A DNA stretch of 64,000 bases from Pyropia yezoensis (taxonomy: Eukaryota > Rhodophyta > Bangiophyceae > Bangiales > Bangiaceae). The position numbers and the translations under genes are program-made. The stretch lies in assembly GCA_009829735.1 (NCBI GenBank), contig CM020619.1:3416590-3480589 (forward strand). Direction: 5' to 3'. Positions 8,746 through 18,239 of the stretch are shown here, one piece after another. A model generated the notes under the pieces. The model saw only the letters and a program-made list of their open reading frames with translations. It ran no database searches and had not been told where the DNA came from. Within the stretch, counting starts at the first letter, position 1; each line of letters opens with the position of its first letter.

Positions 8746-10898
8746 CATAGCAGCCATCTTAGGCTGGCGTGATCCGTCCGGATGAGGAACTCTTGTCCTT
8801 CAAGATATAGGCGTAACAGGAAGCAAGCCCAGACGACCGCCAAGCACTCGCGCTCCGTCGTGGAATAATTCTTCTCGGCTGGAGTCAGGACGCGGCTGTA
8901 GTAGCCTATCGGGAGGAAGTGCCCATCAGGTTGCTGCTGGAGTAGAGAACACCCCACCTGGACGCCACAGGCATCAGTCTCCAGGAAAAACTGGCCCTCC
9001 CGCTTGGGCAACGCCAGTCCTGGAGTTGTGGTCAGGCGCTTCTTGAGCTCTTCGAAGGCAGCGGTCTGCTTCTCGTCGAACACCGGGAGTGGTGCGGGGA
9101 GCTTCTTGCTGGTGAGCTTGGTCAATGGCCGGGAAATCAGGGCATAGTCCCGTACGAACCGGCGGTAGACGTTGCACATACCCAGAAAGCTCTTGAGCTC
9201 CGTCTGGGTCTTAGGTTGCCGTGCATGCCGGAGGGCCTTGATGTTTTTCTCATTGACTCGGAGCTCCCCCGGACTCAGCACGTGCCCCAGGTACTCCACT
9301 TCAGTCTCAAACAGGTGGCACTTTTCGGCCTTCAGGGTAACTCCAGCCTTGCACAGGAGAGCCAGAACTTCTCGAAGGTGCTCCAGGTGCTCCGCCGGGG
9401 TCTTGGAGAAAACGATAATATCGTCCAGGTAGACCAAACATGTTCTCCACCTTAGCCCCGACAGGATGATGTCGATGGCTCTCTGGAAGGTCGCCGGAGC
9501 ATTGGTGAGACCGAAAGGAAGACGCTTGCATCGGAATAGTCCCAGGTGGCGCGTGAAGGTGGTCTTGTCCTTATCCTCTTCAGCCAGAGGGATCTGCCAG
9601 TAACCCGCATTACAATCCAGCGTTGAGAACAGGGTGGCATCACCAAGAAAGTCGATGCAATCATCCATCCGGGGTATCGGGTATACATCCTTGACTGTCA
9701 TCTCGTTCAGGCGCCTGTAGTCAACGCAGAAACGAAAGTGACCGCCAGGTTTCGGGACGACTACCACCGGGAAGGTCCACTCGCCATCAGACGGCTCGAA
9801 AACATCCATTTGGAGCATCTTGTTAACCTGGTTCTCAATCTCATCCTTGCGATGAGGTCCAGCCCGGTATTGTTGCAGGTGCACTGGCTTGGCATCTGGC
9901 TGGAGTTGAATCCGGTGTAGAGTGGCGTCCATCTTGCCCAGCTCTCCAGACCACAGGTGCCGATATTCCTGGAGAAGCTTCTCCAGTGCCTCTTTCAAGT
10001 CGGGAGGGACATTTTCCTGGTTGACCTTCGGCATCCCGGATGGTGTTTGATCGGGCTTCGGGGTGACGCTGCTAGCCTGCTCTTGTCTCGGAGGTACGTC
10101 TAAGGCCGTTAAGTTGGATGCCAGTTCTTGTTGCAGGTTCAAGAGGTCCTCCCTGCTCATAGCACGGGCAGACCCCCGGTAAGGCTCTGCTGTACCAACT
10201 CGAGTGCCCTTGGCGAGGGTTATCGGCTTCCGGCTCACGTTGACGATTAGCACCGAGAATGGAGTGTGCCTTTCCACCTTCTTATGATGCCCGTGGGCCA
10301 AGTATAACCGGTGTTTCGCCAGGAATTCCTTACGTCCGTAGATCAGGCATTGACCTGCAGTCCGGGTGGTTACTTGAACCTTGGTCTCCGAACGAGGAGG
10401 TAGGAGCACCGGTTTGAAGAGAGTCAAGGTAGAGGGTGGGATGCGTTCCTTCTTGTGCTTGACTACACGAACCTTGGCGTCCAGATGCTCCAGCACCGGT
10501 GACACAAACCCATGGTTGAACTGCACCTTTCCTTCTCCGGGCCGGATACTCTTGACATGCTGCTTCTGGAAGTCCCAGCCTAGGATGAGGGGGACTGATA
10601 CAGTGTTGACTACTAGAAAGGGAAAAAGCATTGGTTCATTGTTGACATAGAGGGCGACAGGAAGACGGCCAAGCGGTCGTAGGGTTTGACCCGAAGCGTC
10701 GACAATATGGGTCCTGGTAGGCGCTCTCCAGGCATGCCGACGCCAGCCCGGGGGTAGCAGGTTCTCAGTGATGACGCTTGGTCCGGCTCCCGTGTCAACC
10801 TCCGGAGTAACAGCTTGGGGGAGGCTATCCCCCACGCGCATACGAGCATTAATCTTGAGGTTTTCCTTACGCAGGACAAGCAAGGTCTCCTTGAACAA
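8727..10898 (-). pseudogene. pol: gypsy element 1 pol: protease-RT-RNase H, truncated by the MULE
   Basis: A 723-aa ORF. Order: aspartic protease with active-site DTGA (TPEVDTGAGPSVI, about residue 37); a linker; reverse transcriptase with FCVDYRRLN, LPFGLTNAPATFQ and the catalytic box CLVYLDDIIVFS; then RNase H with catalytic Asp in TDACGVQVG, Glu in TTERECLAVVW and Asp in RTDHASLRWLL. The last six residues before the stop are encoded by the inserted MULE terminus, so the natural protein continued into what is now 5835-6120. RT looks intact with no frameshift. It lies 128 nt after the gag stop, so gag and pol are separate frames here. Integrase is absent. Confidence 0.93.
8746..8755. repeat. 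Right 10-bp target-site duplication of the MULE
   Basis: CATAGCAGCC, identical to 6121-6130. It lies within the RNase H codons of gypsy pol. Confidence 0.9.
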
Positions 10899-11026
10899 AC
10901 AGGGTGTCCAGGCGGCTACCAGTTGAGCGGGTAACTGCCGTCCTTTCTCCCGGCACGCAAGGGGAGAACGGGTAGAAGTACCCTGCCGTCGGAGGTTCGG
11001 GAAGGCACTTGGGGAGAGCGCCTGCC

Positions 11027-12787
11027 CTACGCGTTTCCCGGGTCCGAGGATTCCTTAGATGTTTCGGTCTCCAGGTCAAAGTCCGTAGGAGCTTCCCTTG
11101 CCAGGGCCTCCGTGATGCTCTGCAAGGTTGCCACCCGGATTGCGTGCACCTGTACCTTGTCCATCTTGGAGGGTGCTCGCCGGTCAGCCCAGTTGACTGC
11201 CTTTGCAAACACCAGTCCTTGACGCTTGAGCTTCTCCTGGAGGTCCTTGGGGATGGTCGGGCACTTGTAGGACATGTGGTCCTTCTTCTGGCGCAGCCAA
11301 CAAGACCGGAATCGCTGGTTCTTGACCTGCTTGGGGGCGACTAGGGAAGGTTGCTCCTTAGAAACGAAGCCGCCCCACTTGTCTCCTGACCCCACTGGTG
11401 AGGCCTCGCCAACTGCGAGTACCGGTACAGGGCTATCACCTCCCTTATACTTGTCGAGTCCGGGACGAACCCGCGACAACGGCTTGGGAGTTGACACCAT
11501 GGGAGCCTGGAGGGCCTTAACTTGCCGGTACTTGCCCTGGTTGTAGGCCATCAACTGCTGGAAGGTATGTTGTTGATGTTCCTGGTTGTAGTTCTCCGCG
11601 TCCACTTGAAGATATTCAGGAAGCCCTTCCGAGAAGATCATCTTGAGCCTGTCCTCAGGGTAAACGTTGCCACAAGCCTCGCTCATCTCCCGGACACGGC
11701 GGGCGAAGGCCTCTGGAGTTTCTTGTCGCTCCATGGTTGCCCGGTTCAACCTGCCCACTGCCTTGCGCAGGGAGTCCGCGTCAGCGTAGTTGGACAGGAG
11801 CCAGTTGACCGCTTCTGGATAGCTCCCAACGGTACGCCCGACAATGTGTCCGGCAGAGTCTGGTAGAACCTGTGCGAACCGCTGTTCCGCTTCTCCGGTC
11901 ATGAATTTAACCAGGAGGTAGAGTGACTTGCCCTCGGACACATCGTTGTCGTTGCATGCCTTGACAAACCGGCGCAGGAAGGCAAAGATAAGCGCCGGTT
12001 TCTTCCCGGAAAACTTAGGATGTCCCCCGAAGCTCGGCTGCATTCGCCGGTTCAGGGATGCCATCTTCTTCGCCATCTTCCGAGTGTAACCTTGGTCTTG
12101 GTCCTCCAGCCAGTAGTTACCCCAATACGTAACGTTGTTCAGGGTGGCATCTCCCACTTGGTGGGCAGGGAAGTCAAACTCGACTAGCCTGCGCCGTGTG
12201 GGACCAGGAGATGCGTCCCAGTTATATCCCTCCTCAGAGCTGGAGGAACTGGTCTCTCTGGTGCTGGAGCGACGACGACGACGCCGACGCCTCCGGCTGC
12301 TCCGGTTACCGGTCTTGGAGCTCCCCGCCCCATAGGATGCAAGGGGGGGAAACGCTTGGCCGGTCCCAGGAGTCGAGGTCTCAGGGTGACCCGTAGAACC
12401 AGTTACAGCGGTGCCTCTGGCACTGCAAGTGCCCACAGGGCGAGGTGTGTACACCCAGCTGCCATGTGTGGGTCCCGGAGAAAACACACCAGGGGCTGTC
12501 CCTGGAGGTTGAGGAGTAGAACCGACAGGAGGGAGACGTCTGCTGCCAGCGGACTCAAACGCCGTTGACCCCGGGGTGGCTCCCACAGGAGGAACAGCCG
12601 GAGGAACGGGAGCAGGAGGTGCTTGGCCGCCTGTAGACTCCAGTCCGCTACCGGATGTTACACCCAGGTCTGCTTCATCCGTAGGGAGAACGCCGGGTTG
12701 GGCACCGTCCCCCGCGGTGACCAGGGATGCGTCAAGGGACGCGGGGTCTACCCCTTCGGGCACCGTCGTGCCAGGGAGGGTGGCCAT
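11027..12787 (-). CDS. gag: gypsy element 1 gag polyprotein
   Basis: The start chosen is the ATG at 12787 (MATLPG...), giving 586 aa; the open frame extends further 5' only through LTR and leader. The first ~230 residues are Pro/Gly/Ser-rich with an Arg run and Ser cluster. The capsid-like region follows (GHPKFSGKKPALIFAFLRRF, then SLYLLVKFMTGEAEQRF, EAVNWLLSNYAD, ETPEAFARRVREM). Near the C-terminus a CCHC zinc knuckle is recognisable by spacing, but the second cysteine is Arg (C-W-L-R-x4-H-x4-C), a one-base TGC to CGC change. It packages the element's RNA into virus-like particles. The frame is open throughout. Confidence 0.9.
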   Translation of the reverse strand: MATLPGTTVPEGVDPASLDASLVTAGDGAQPGVLPTDEADLGVTSGSGLESTGGQAPPAPVPPAVPPVGATPGSTAFESAGSRRLPPVGSTPQPPGTAPGVFSPGPTHGSWVYTPRPVGTCSARGTAVTGSTGHPETSTPGTGQAFPPLASYGAGSSKTGNRSSRRRRRRRRRSSTRETSSSSSEEGYNWDASPGPTRRRLVEFDFPAHQVGDATLNNVTYWGNYWLEDQDQGYTRKMAKKMASLNRRMQPSFGGHPKFSGKKPALIFAFLRRFVKACNDNDVSEGKSLYLLVKFMTGEAEQRFAQVLPDSAGHIVGRTVGSYPEAVNWLLSNYADADSLRKAVGRLNRATMERQETPEAFARRVREMSEACGNVYPEDRLKMIFSEGLPEYLQVDAENYNQEHQQHTFQQLMAYNQGKYRQVKALQAPMVSTPKPLSRVRPGLDKYKGGDSPVPVLAVGEASPVGSGDKWGGFVSKEQPSLVAPKQVKNQRFRSCWLRQKKDHMSYKCPTIPKDLQEKLKRQGLVFAKAVNWADRRAPSKMDKVQVHAIRVATLQSITEALAREAPTDFDLETETSKESSDPGNA

Positions 12788-12976
12788 GTTGGTCTCTTGA
12801 CAGCCACAGTCCAGTTGCCTGCGTGTCCAAAGATCGCAAGACCACAAGAGAGGGGTTGGAGAGCCAGGAATGGGGTTCCCGTGAACGGGTGCAAATAATT
12901 CCCAAACAACAGAGAAAGACAGAACAGGACAACCCAACCGCTGCTCCCAAATGTCTCTTCTCAAACACTCCAAAAG

Positions 12977-12994
12977 TCCCCTGCTGCTCCACCA
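12977..12994 (-). other. Primer binding site of gypsy element 1
   Basis: On the minus strand TGGTGGAGCAGCAGGGGA follows the LTR end after four bases. It is complementary to a tRNA 3' end finishing in CCA. The identical 18-mer is the PBS of element 2 (26604-26621 region). Confidence 0.8.
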
Positions 12995-12998
12995 TATA

Positions 12999-13388
12999 TG
13001 TGGTATAAAACTCGATCCTCTCAGACACGTGTCAATATCCCTCGGAGGAAAGGGGCAGGTAACACAGAAAGGGGAACTACGAGAGTGGTATGCCTGTTGC
13101 CTCACGTGCCTGCTCGCAGAGCAAACAGATACGCACGGTAGTGCACACGGGGAAGAGGAGAGCATACGCGCAGTTGTCTTTTTCCTGAGGGCGCGGGCCA
13201 AGGGCGCCTCGCTGTGCCTCTTAACGCCCATCTGGGGGAGCCTCGGCACGATGGCCAGGTAGCCCCCCCAGACCCCCGAGTGGCCCCGACCCGAGTCTAA
13301 CCTCGTCAGGTCGGGGGCCACTATCACTACTAATTCTATTCCCACTTACTAATCTCACACCCAAATTCTCTCAAATCAAGTCCCTCAC
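12999..13388 (-). repeat. 5' LTR of gypsy element 1 (outer boundary approximate)
   Basis: The inner end is fixed by the PBS: LTR sequence ends ...ATACCACA on the minus strand at 12999, like element 2's ...TTCCACA. The outer end is placed at a TGTGAGGG start near 13388; another TGTG start at about 13359 is possible. No second copy exists in the window to confirm it. A TATAAAA-like string at 13003-13009 on the plus strand is in the wrong orientation to be the element promoter. Confidence 0.6.
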
Positions 13389-13801
13389 AAGTATGAAAAA
13401 ACCCATCAGAAATCCCTCTCTCACGTGTGGATAGCGTAGTCCACCGCATCCCAGTGCCGTGCACGGGCCACGGCCGCCAACCAGCACCACACAGCGGGCG
13501 TGTTCTGGCACCTGGTGCCCTCTGGTTGCAGTCCCGGGTCGGCGCCAAGTCGGGGCCAGGGATGCTACACATCGACCGTTTGATGCCACGAAGCTCACGG
13601 TCCGACCAAATCTTGGGACGGCCGCGCTTGTCCACCACCGCGCGGGCTGCCGCTGCGCGAATGGCCATAGCCGCGTAGGCGACGGTGCTCTTCGAGCGGC
13701 CCAAAGCCGTACCGATAGCCCAGGGACTTGCCCTGTTGCAGGAGGGCCATGATGGCCGCGCGCTCGCCGTCGGACAGGGGGCGACGTGGTGAGCCCGCCA
13801 T
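13389..13801 (-). pseudogene. Tc1/mariner-like transposase N-terminal remnant, frameshifted
   Basis: Two overlapping minus frames give one recognisable helix-turn-helix. The first (start ATG 13801) reads SPRRPLSDGERAAIMALLQQG; the second supplies AIGTALGRSKSTVAYA followed by RGRPKIWSDRELRGIKR. The join falls near 13715-13725, implying a one-base indel. A homeodomain-like HTH followed by a GRP linker and a second HTH beginning is the N-terminal DNA-binding layout of Tc1/mariner/IS630 transposases. The DDE catalytic domain is absent: similarity ends close to the outer edge of gypsy LTR 1, consistent with the retrotransposon having landed in it. Confidence 0.6.
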
Positions 13802-14131
13802 GGTGCCTGCCTACCTCGGTGTGGTCCCGGGCGCTGATCTATGGGCTGCTTTATATGAGCCGTGCCGTAGCACTTGGGCGCGGTCACGCGCGGAATGCGG
13901 CGATCTCGCCCCAGATGACTCATTTTCACGCCGGATCTGGCATCTCAAAATTCTCTCAGAAGCGTACGGATACAATTGGGTACCGACTGTACATACAGCA
14001 GGGAGGGTGCGGGTTGTCGTGGGGCGGGAGGGCCGGGGGTGGATGGGGGGTGGCGTCGGGCAAGTTGGGCCACGGCGTACGTTCCCTGCGTTTAGTAACT
14101 CGAGTTGTGACGGTGTAAAGCATGCCAGTTA

Positions 14132-14593
14132 TTGCAGTTCTCCCAATTTTGGCCGATCCGGACAAGAACAAGAACAACAGTCCACTGACCAATGACATGC
14201 CTCACAGGCTGCCTCTCTGACCAATGAGAGCTCCGAATCAGCCTCCATTGTTGTGCAAACAGTAAGATCTGCGACTTTCCCGGGACTCCGATCACATGGA
14301 GGGGAGAACCAGAGTGGAACAGACACCAAGACAAGCTGGACAACTGTTCCGGAGAGGAACGAGCCGATGTGGGGGGAATCTTCGGCGATCTCAGCCGAGA
14401 GAACAACAGTGTTTCGACCAATCAGCGATTGGTAAGAGGCGCACTGTGGCTGCAGCCAATCATCTGCTCTGGGCGATCGGGCCCCTAGAGCACGCGATTG
14501 GCTCGCCCGCACCTGCCAGCACGCGATTGGCTCACACAGTTGTTCATGCAGTGTTGTTCTTGTCCGGATCGGCCAAAATTGGGAGAACAGCAA
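14132..14593. mobile_element. TA-flanked MITE (family A, copy 1), 462 bp
   Basis: Terminal inverted repeats of about 38 bp begin TTGCAGTTCTCCCAATTTTG and match the reverse complement of the right end (…CAAAATTGGGAGAACAGCAA) with few differences. Both sides are flanked by TA (14130-14131 and 14594-14595), the Tc1/mariner target duplication. There is no coding capacity. It resembles the element at 55959-56388 in TIR start, size and internal words (for example GCAAACAGT and CACGCGATTGGCTCA). Confidence 0.8.
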
Positions 14594-16399
14594 TACTGAA
14601 ACACATCGTAGTGATCGTCTAGACGATCGATGTGACCCTCCTGACGGCCTCGGGCGGGTTGGTGGGTCGCTGGCAGCGGTCGCCTGAGCGTGTCTATGAC
14701 CCGCGAGGAGCGCGACATCTTCTCGGTGAAGGCTCTTGCTTGAGAGGTTTCAACAACGGGACGACAGCGACGCCGGCGCCGGCGCCAGAGGCTGGGCCAG
14801 AGGCGTGATTCCTCTCGTCAGCCCCGGCGGCGGCGGCGGCGGCAGCGGCGTCAGCGGCGGCGGCGGCGACGGTAGTGGCACGGCGGTGGTGACGGCGGCG
14901 CCAGCAGCGGGGGCGGCCCTCCCGCCTCCTTTGGCCAGTGGCACCCGTCGGCGTGGGGCGCCGCAGCCGCTGACCGCCACCGCCGGGACCGACAGCCTGC
15001 AAGCGCGCCGCGCCGCGGCTGTCCCTCCTCACCTATTTGAAGGCTCGGTCTCAGGCGCCGCACGCGAGTGCTGGTCGCCACGCTCACTGCGGGCCCTGTG
15101 GCGGCGGCCGCGGTGGCGGCGGCGGCGGCCGTGTCGGTGGCGATGGTTGGAGCGACCGCCAAAGCGGCGACGCTTAGGGGGGAGGGGGGGTGGGGGGGGG
15201 GCCTGGGGGGGGGGGGGGGGGGGGGTACATCCCCGTGGTGACGGCCGCGAGACGGCGTCGTCGAGGCTGCCGCTCAGCGGCGCGGACGCGGGCGGGCGTC
15301 CCCACGCTGCGGGCGGCGGCCGCTTGCCCGGTGGCCGTCTGCCTGCCCGGCAGGCGCCTGCCACCCTTCGCGGCGGCGGGGGGGGGGCTGGCATTCGCAG
15401 GGCGGAGAAAGCGTGGGGTGAGTCCCCGTTTGCTGAGCCGGCTGCGGCGCCCGCGATGTCGGCGCCGGGTGGGGGGGGGGGGGGGTAGTGCTCGCGCTGC
15501 TGGGCGCGGTGCGACGGTGGCTGCCAGCGGTGGTCGCCACGTATGGGAGGGGGGGGTGGGGGGAGGATCCGGCGGGAGAAGTCGGAGGGGGGGGGGGCGG
15601 GGGGGTAGCCGGCCTAGCGCCCGGGCGGCGCGCAGGATGCGGCGGCGGACCGCGGCGACGGCGCCGGCCTCCGCGCCGGCTGCTGTGGTGGGTAGCCAAC
15701 AGGCGGCGGCGCTGCTGCGCCAGCTGGGCGCCCTACGACGGATGGTCCCGCGCGAGCGCGTCCATCCGGCCGAAGGGGCGGCCGCCGCCGCCGCCGCAAC
15801 CGCCGCTGCAGGCGCCGGTGGGGGCGGTGACGGGTGCAGAGTCGATGTCGCTCCCCCCGCCCTCTCCCCCCCCTGCCGCTGGCGCCCAGCCACGCTGCCA
15901 CCGCGGCGGCCTCCTTAGCCGCCGCGCCGGAACTGCTCGCCTGGTGTCGCCACCGCCGCCAACCGATCGTGCGTGGCGGCGCTGCAGACGCGCTTCCCTG
16001 ACGCGGCGGCGCTGCCGGTGCGGCATGCCGTCGGGGCGGCTGCCGCCGCGGCGGTCGCCACCGCGACCGGCTCGCCGACTACCGCCGCCGTCACCGCCGC
16101 CGCCGCCGCCGCCCCTTCGGCAAATCTCGCCGTTCGCGGCTAGCCCTCGGTGCTCGTGGCCGCCCACACAGCCGCAGTCGCGGCGGGGTCGGCGGCGGCC
16201 GCCGCGGCGGGCTACCGCTGCGCCTTCGCAGACACGGAGGCCACCGCGCGGGTGTCGCCCGTTTTCGCCGCCGCTGCTGCCACCGCGGCGGCGGATGGGC
16301 GTCGGCTGGATGGGGAGCCGCGGCGGCGACGGAGGGGCGTGAGGACGGCGCTGGTGGGTGTGGCGGTGGCCTGTGGAGGCGGGGACGCCGTGGCGGCGG

Positions 16400-16680
16400 G
16401 CACTGACCCGGAGGGAGGATATGGGTGGTGGTGGGGGTGGCGGCGCTGGCGGCGACTTTGGCGGCGACTTGACAGCCACCGCCGGTGCCGGCGGGCGGCG
16501 GGCACTGACCCGGAGGGAGGATATGGGTGGTGGCGGGGGTGGCGGCGCTGGCGGCGACGGGACAGCCACCGCCGGTGCCGGCGGGCGGCGGGCGCTGACC
16601 CGGAGGGGGGATATGGGTGGTGGCGGGGGTGGCGGCGCTGGCGGCGACGGGACAGCCACCGCCGGTGCCGGCGAGAAACC
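16400..16680. repeat. Three-copy tandem repeat, 90-102 bp
   Basis: Copies start with GCACTGACCCGGAGGG-like sequence near 16400, 16502 and 16592; the first has an extra 12 bp. In one plus frame they encode RALTRREDMGGGG repeats. Confidence 0.8.
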
Positions 16681-17181
16681 GCTGTCACCGCCGTCCCGCG
16701 CTGGCGGCCTCCGCCTCTGCTTGCTGATCGCCGCCGCGGGGGGGGGGGGGGGGGGGGGGGGGGGCGGACGCGGGCGCCACCGCCGACATGGACGCCGCCG
16801 ACAAGGGGCTGTCCCCCCCTGCCGAGACCGCCACCGCTCCAACCGCCGCCGCGTCCGCCCGCGGCGCGCGGCACGAGCGCGCCCTCGCCGCGGCTGTCGC
16901 GAACGCGGCGATTGAGCAGTCAGCGCAGCGCGATGGGGGCGGGTGCCCATTTCGCTGCTTGGGCTATGGAACGGAGAGACGGGGGGGGCACCGTCCCCCG
17001 GCTCTTGGGCGTACGGGCGGGCGAGCCGGGTGCGCGGGTGCGGACCATTATATCCCTTTCTTGTCGCAAGCCCAGAGCACTGGCGGCGGTGGCGGCTGTG
17101 GATGCAACCGTAGTGGCACCAGTAGCGGCAACAGTGACGGCGGAAGCAGTGGTGGCAGCAGCGGCTGGGACACTGGCGGCC

Positions 17182-17186
17182 ATGAC
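17182..17186. repeat. Left 5-bp TSD (ATGAC) of element 2
   Basis: Identical to 27028-27032; five bases is the usual Ty3/gypsy duplication. Confidence 0.9.
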
Positions 17187-17592
17187 TGTGGAATAAGTGT
17201 TGACCAATAAAAGGATACAGGACCGACCGACGCCCGGGAGGCAAAGAGACAGCTATTACCGTAAAGGCAAAGAAGACAATCCTTTAGCTCTCAGACGTTC
17301 GATGGGGAGCAAGCCGGCCGAACGGCGGCGGCGAGCCCCCACGTCGCAGATAAGGGCGAAATAACATGCTGGTCGAGCGACCGAGCGGAGGCCAGGCGGC
17401 CGATCGCTACGAGCATGGCAATCAACATAAAAGATCCCTCCAAGGCAAGGACAGATAAACAATACAAAACAAAAGTAGTCCCCCAAAGGGCGAGCCACAA
17501 GTGGGCCCATACCGACAAGGTTGGGGCCACCAGTCAGGGGGGCTACTTGCCAGACAATACCGGAATTCGGTGCAGAGGGCGGATATGCTACA
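17187..17592 (-). repeat. 3' LTR of element 2
   Basis: Minus-strand LTR begins TGTAGCATATCC and ends TTATTCCACA. Immediately 5' of it (minus sense) is a short purine-rich AACGGGGGTA that may serve as polypurine tract. Confidence 0.95.
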
Positions 17593-18029
17593 TACCCCCG
17601 TTGGAAGCTTCGAGCCGTCCCGGCGAGATACGATCAGGTGCAGTTTGCAGCCGGTTGTGGCGGCTAGTTGCGTGGTCACCCGCCATCGTGCGGTGGCGAG
17701 GGGTCGCGTCAGCGCATTCGGTGCTTCAAGAGGCATCGGGCCATCTGGCCGTGGGGCGCTCGCGTGGTGTGTGCTTGGCCAGAGGGCCAGTTGGCAGTGC
17801 CATATAGGTGCCCGACACACTGGTGCCGTGGTGCGTCTCGACGTTGGTCGGTGGATCGCCCGTCTGTTGACGGGTCGTCGTTCGCCGGGTTGGCGCCCCG
17901 ATTGTTGGTCGCGGCGGGTTGACGGCCAGTTGGCCACGGTGCTACGCTTCGCCGGTTGGCATTACGCAGCCGCAGGCTACGGTGACGGTTGCCAAGTAGA
18001 CGGCCAAGGCGGCACGAGCGGTCAAGGCG

Positions 18030-18128
18030 TCAAGGCGGCAAGGGCGGCCAAGGCGGCAAGGGCGGCCAAGGCGGCAAGGGCGGCCAAGGCGGCAAGGGCG
18101 GCCAAGGCGGCAAGGGCGGCCAAGACGA
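18030..18128. repeat. 18-bp tandem repeat
   Basis: Five to six copies of GGCAAGGGCGGCCAAGGC. It sits between the 3' LTR and the antisense ORF, about 110 bp before that ORF's ATG. Confidence 0.9.
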
Positions 18129-18239
18129 CAAGCTCAGCTACATTGCTACGCTCCGCCGATTGGCGTTGGTGAGTGGCCAAGGCGGCGCGGCGACTAAGTG
18201 GTGCGGCCAGCGGGGCTGTTGCTCGAAGCTATCGCCGGT

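Larger units (their letters stand above)
5835..13388 (-). mobile_element. Ty3/gypsy retrotransposon 1, 3'-truncated and split by a MULE
   Basis: Reading right to left on the minus strand: one LTR (12999 to about 13388), primer binding site, gag (11027-12787), pol with protease, RT and RNase H (8746-10898), then, beyond the nested 6131-8745 insertion, the rest of RNase H (to about 5835). No integrase and no second LTR were found, so the 3' part is missing or unrecognisable. gag and the RT part of pol are open, so the element is not ancient. The left boundary is approximate. Confidence 0.8.
14596..17186. other. GC-extreme low-complexity region, possibly coding
   Basis: Several alanine/glycine/proline-rich frames are open on both strands (+14736-15488, +15190-15918, +15488-16342, +16150-17186, -16920-17207), none with a domain. 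Runs of more than ten G (about 15206-15226, 15471-15486, 15585-15605, 16739-16764) break all frames. I cannot tell which strand, if any, codes. It ends at the left LTR of the chromovirus. Confidence 0.4.

Noticed and set aside
17422-17937. ORFs within the two LTRs (17256-17530, 26691-26965 and relatives)
   Set aside because: Identical in both LTRs and not resembling protein; explained by LTR duplication.
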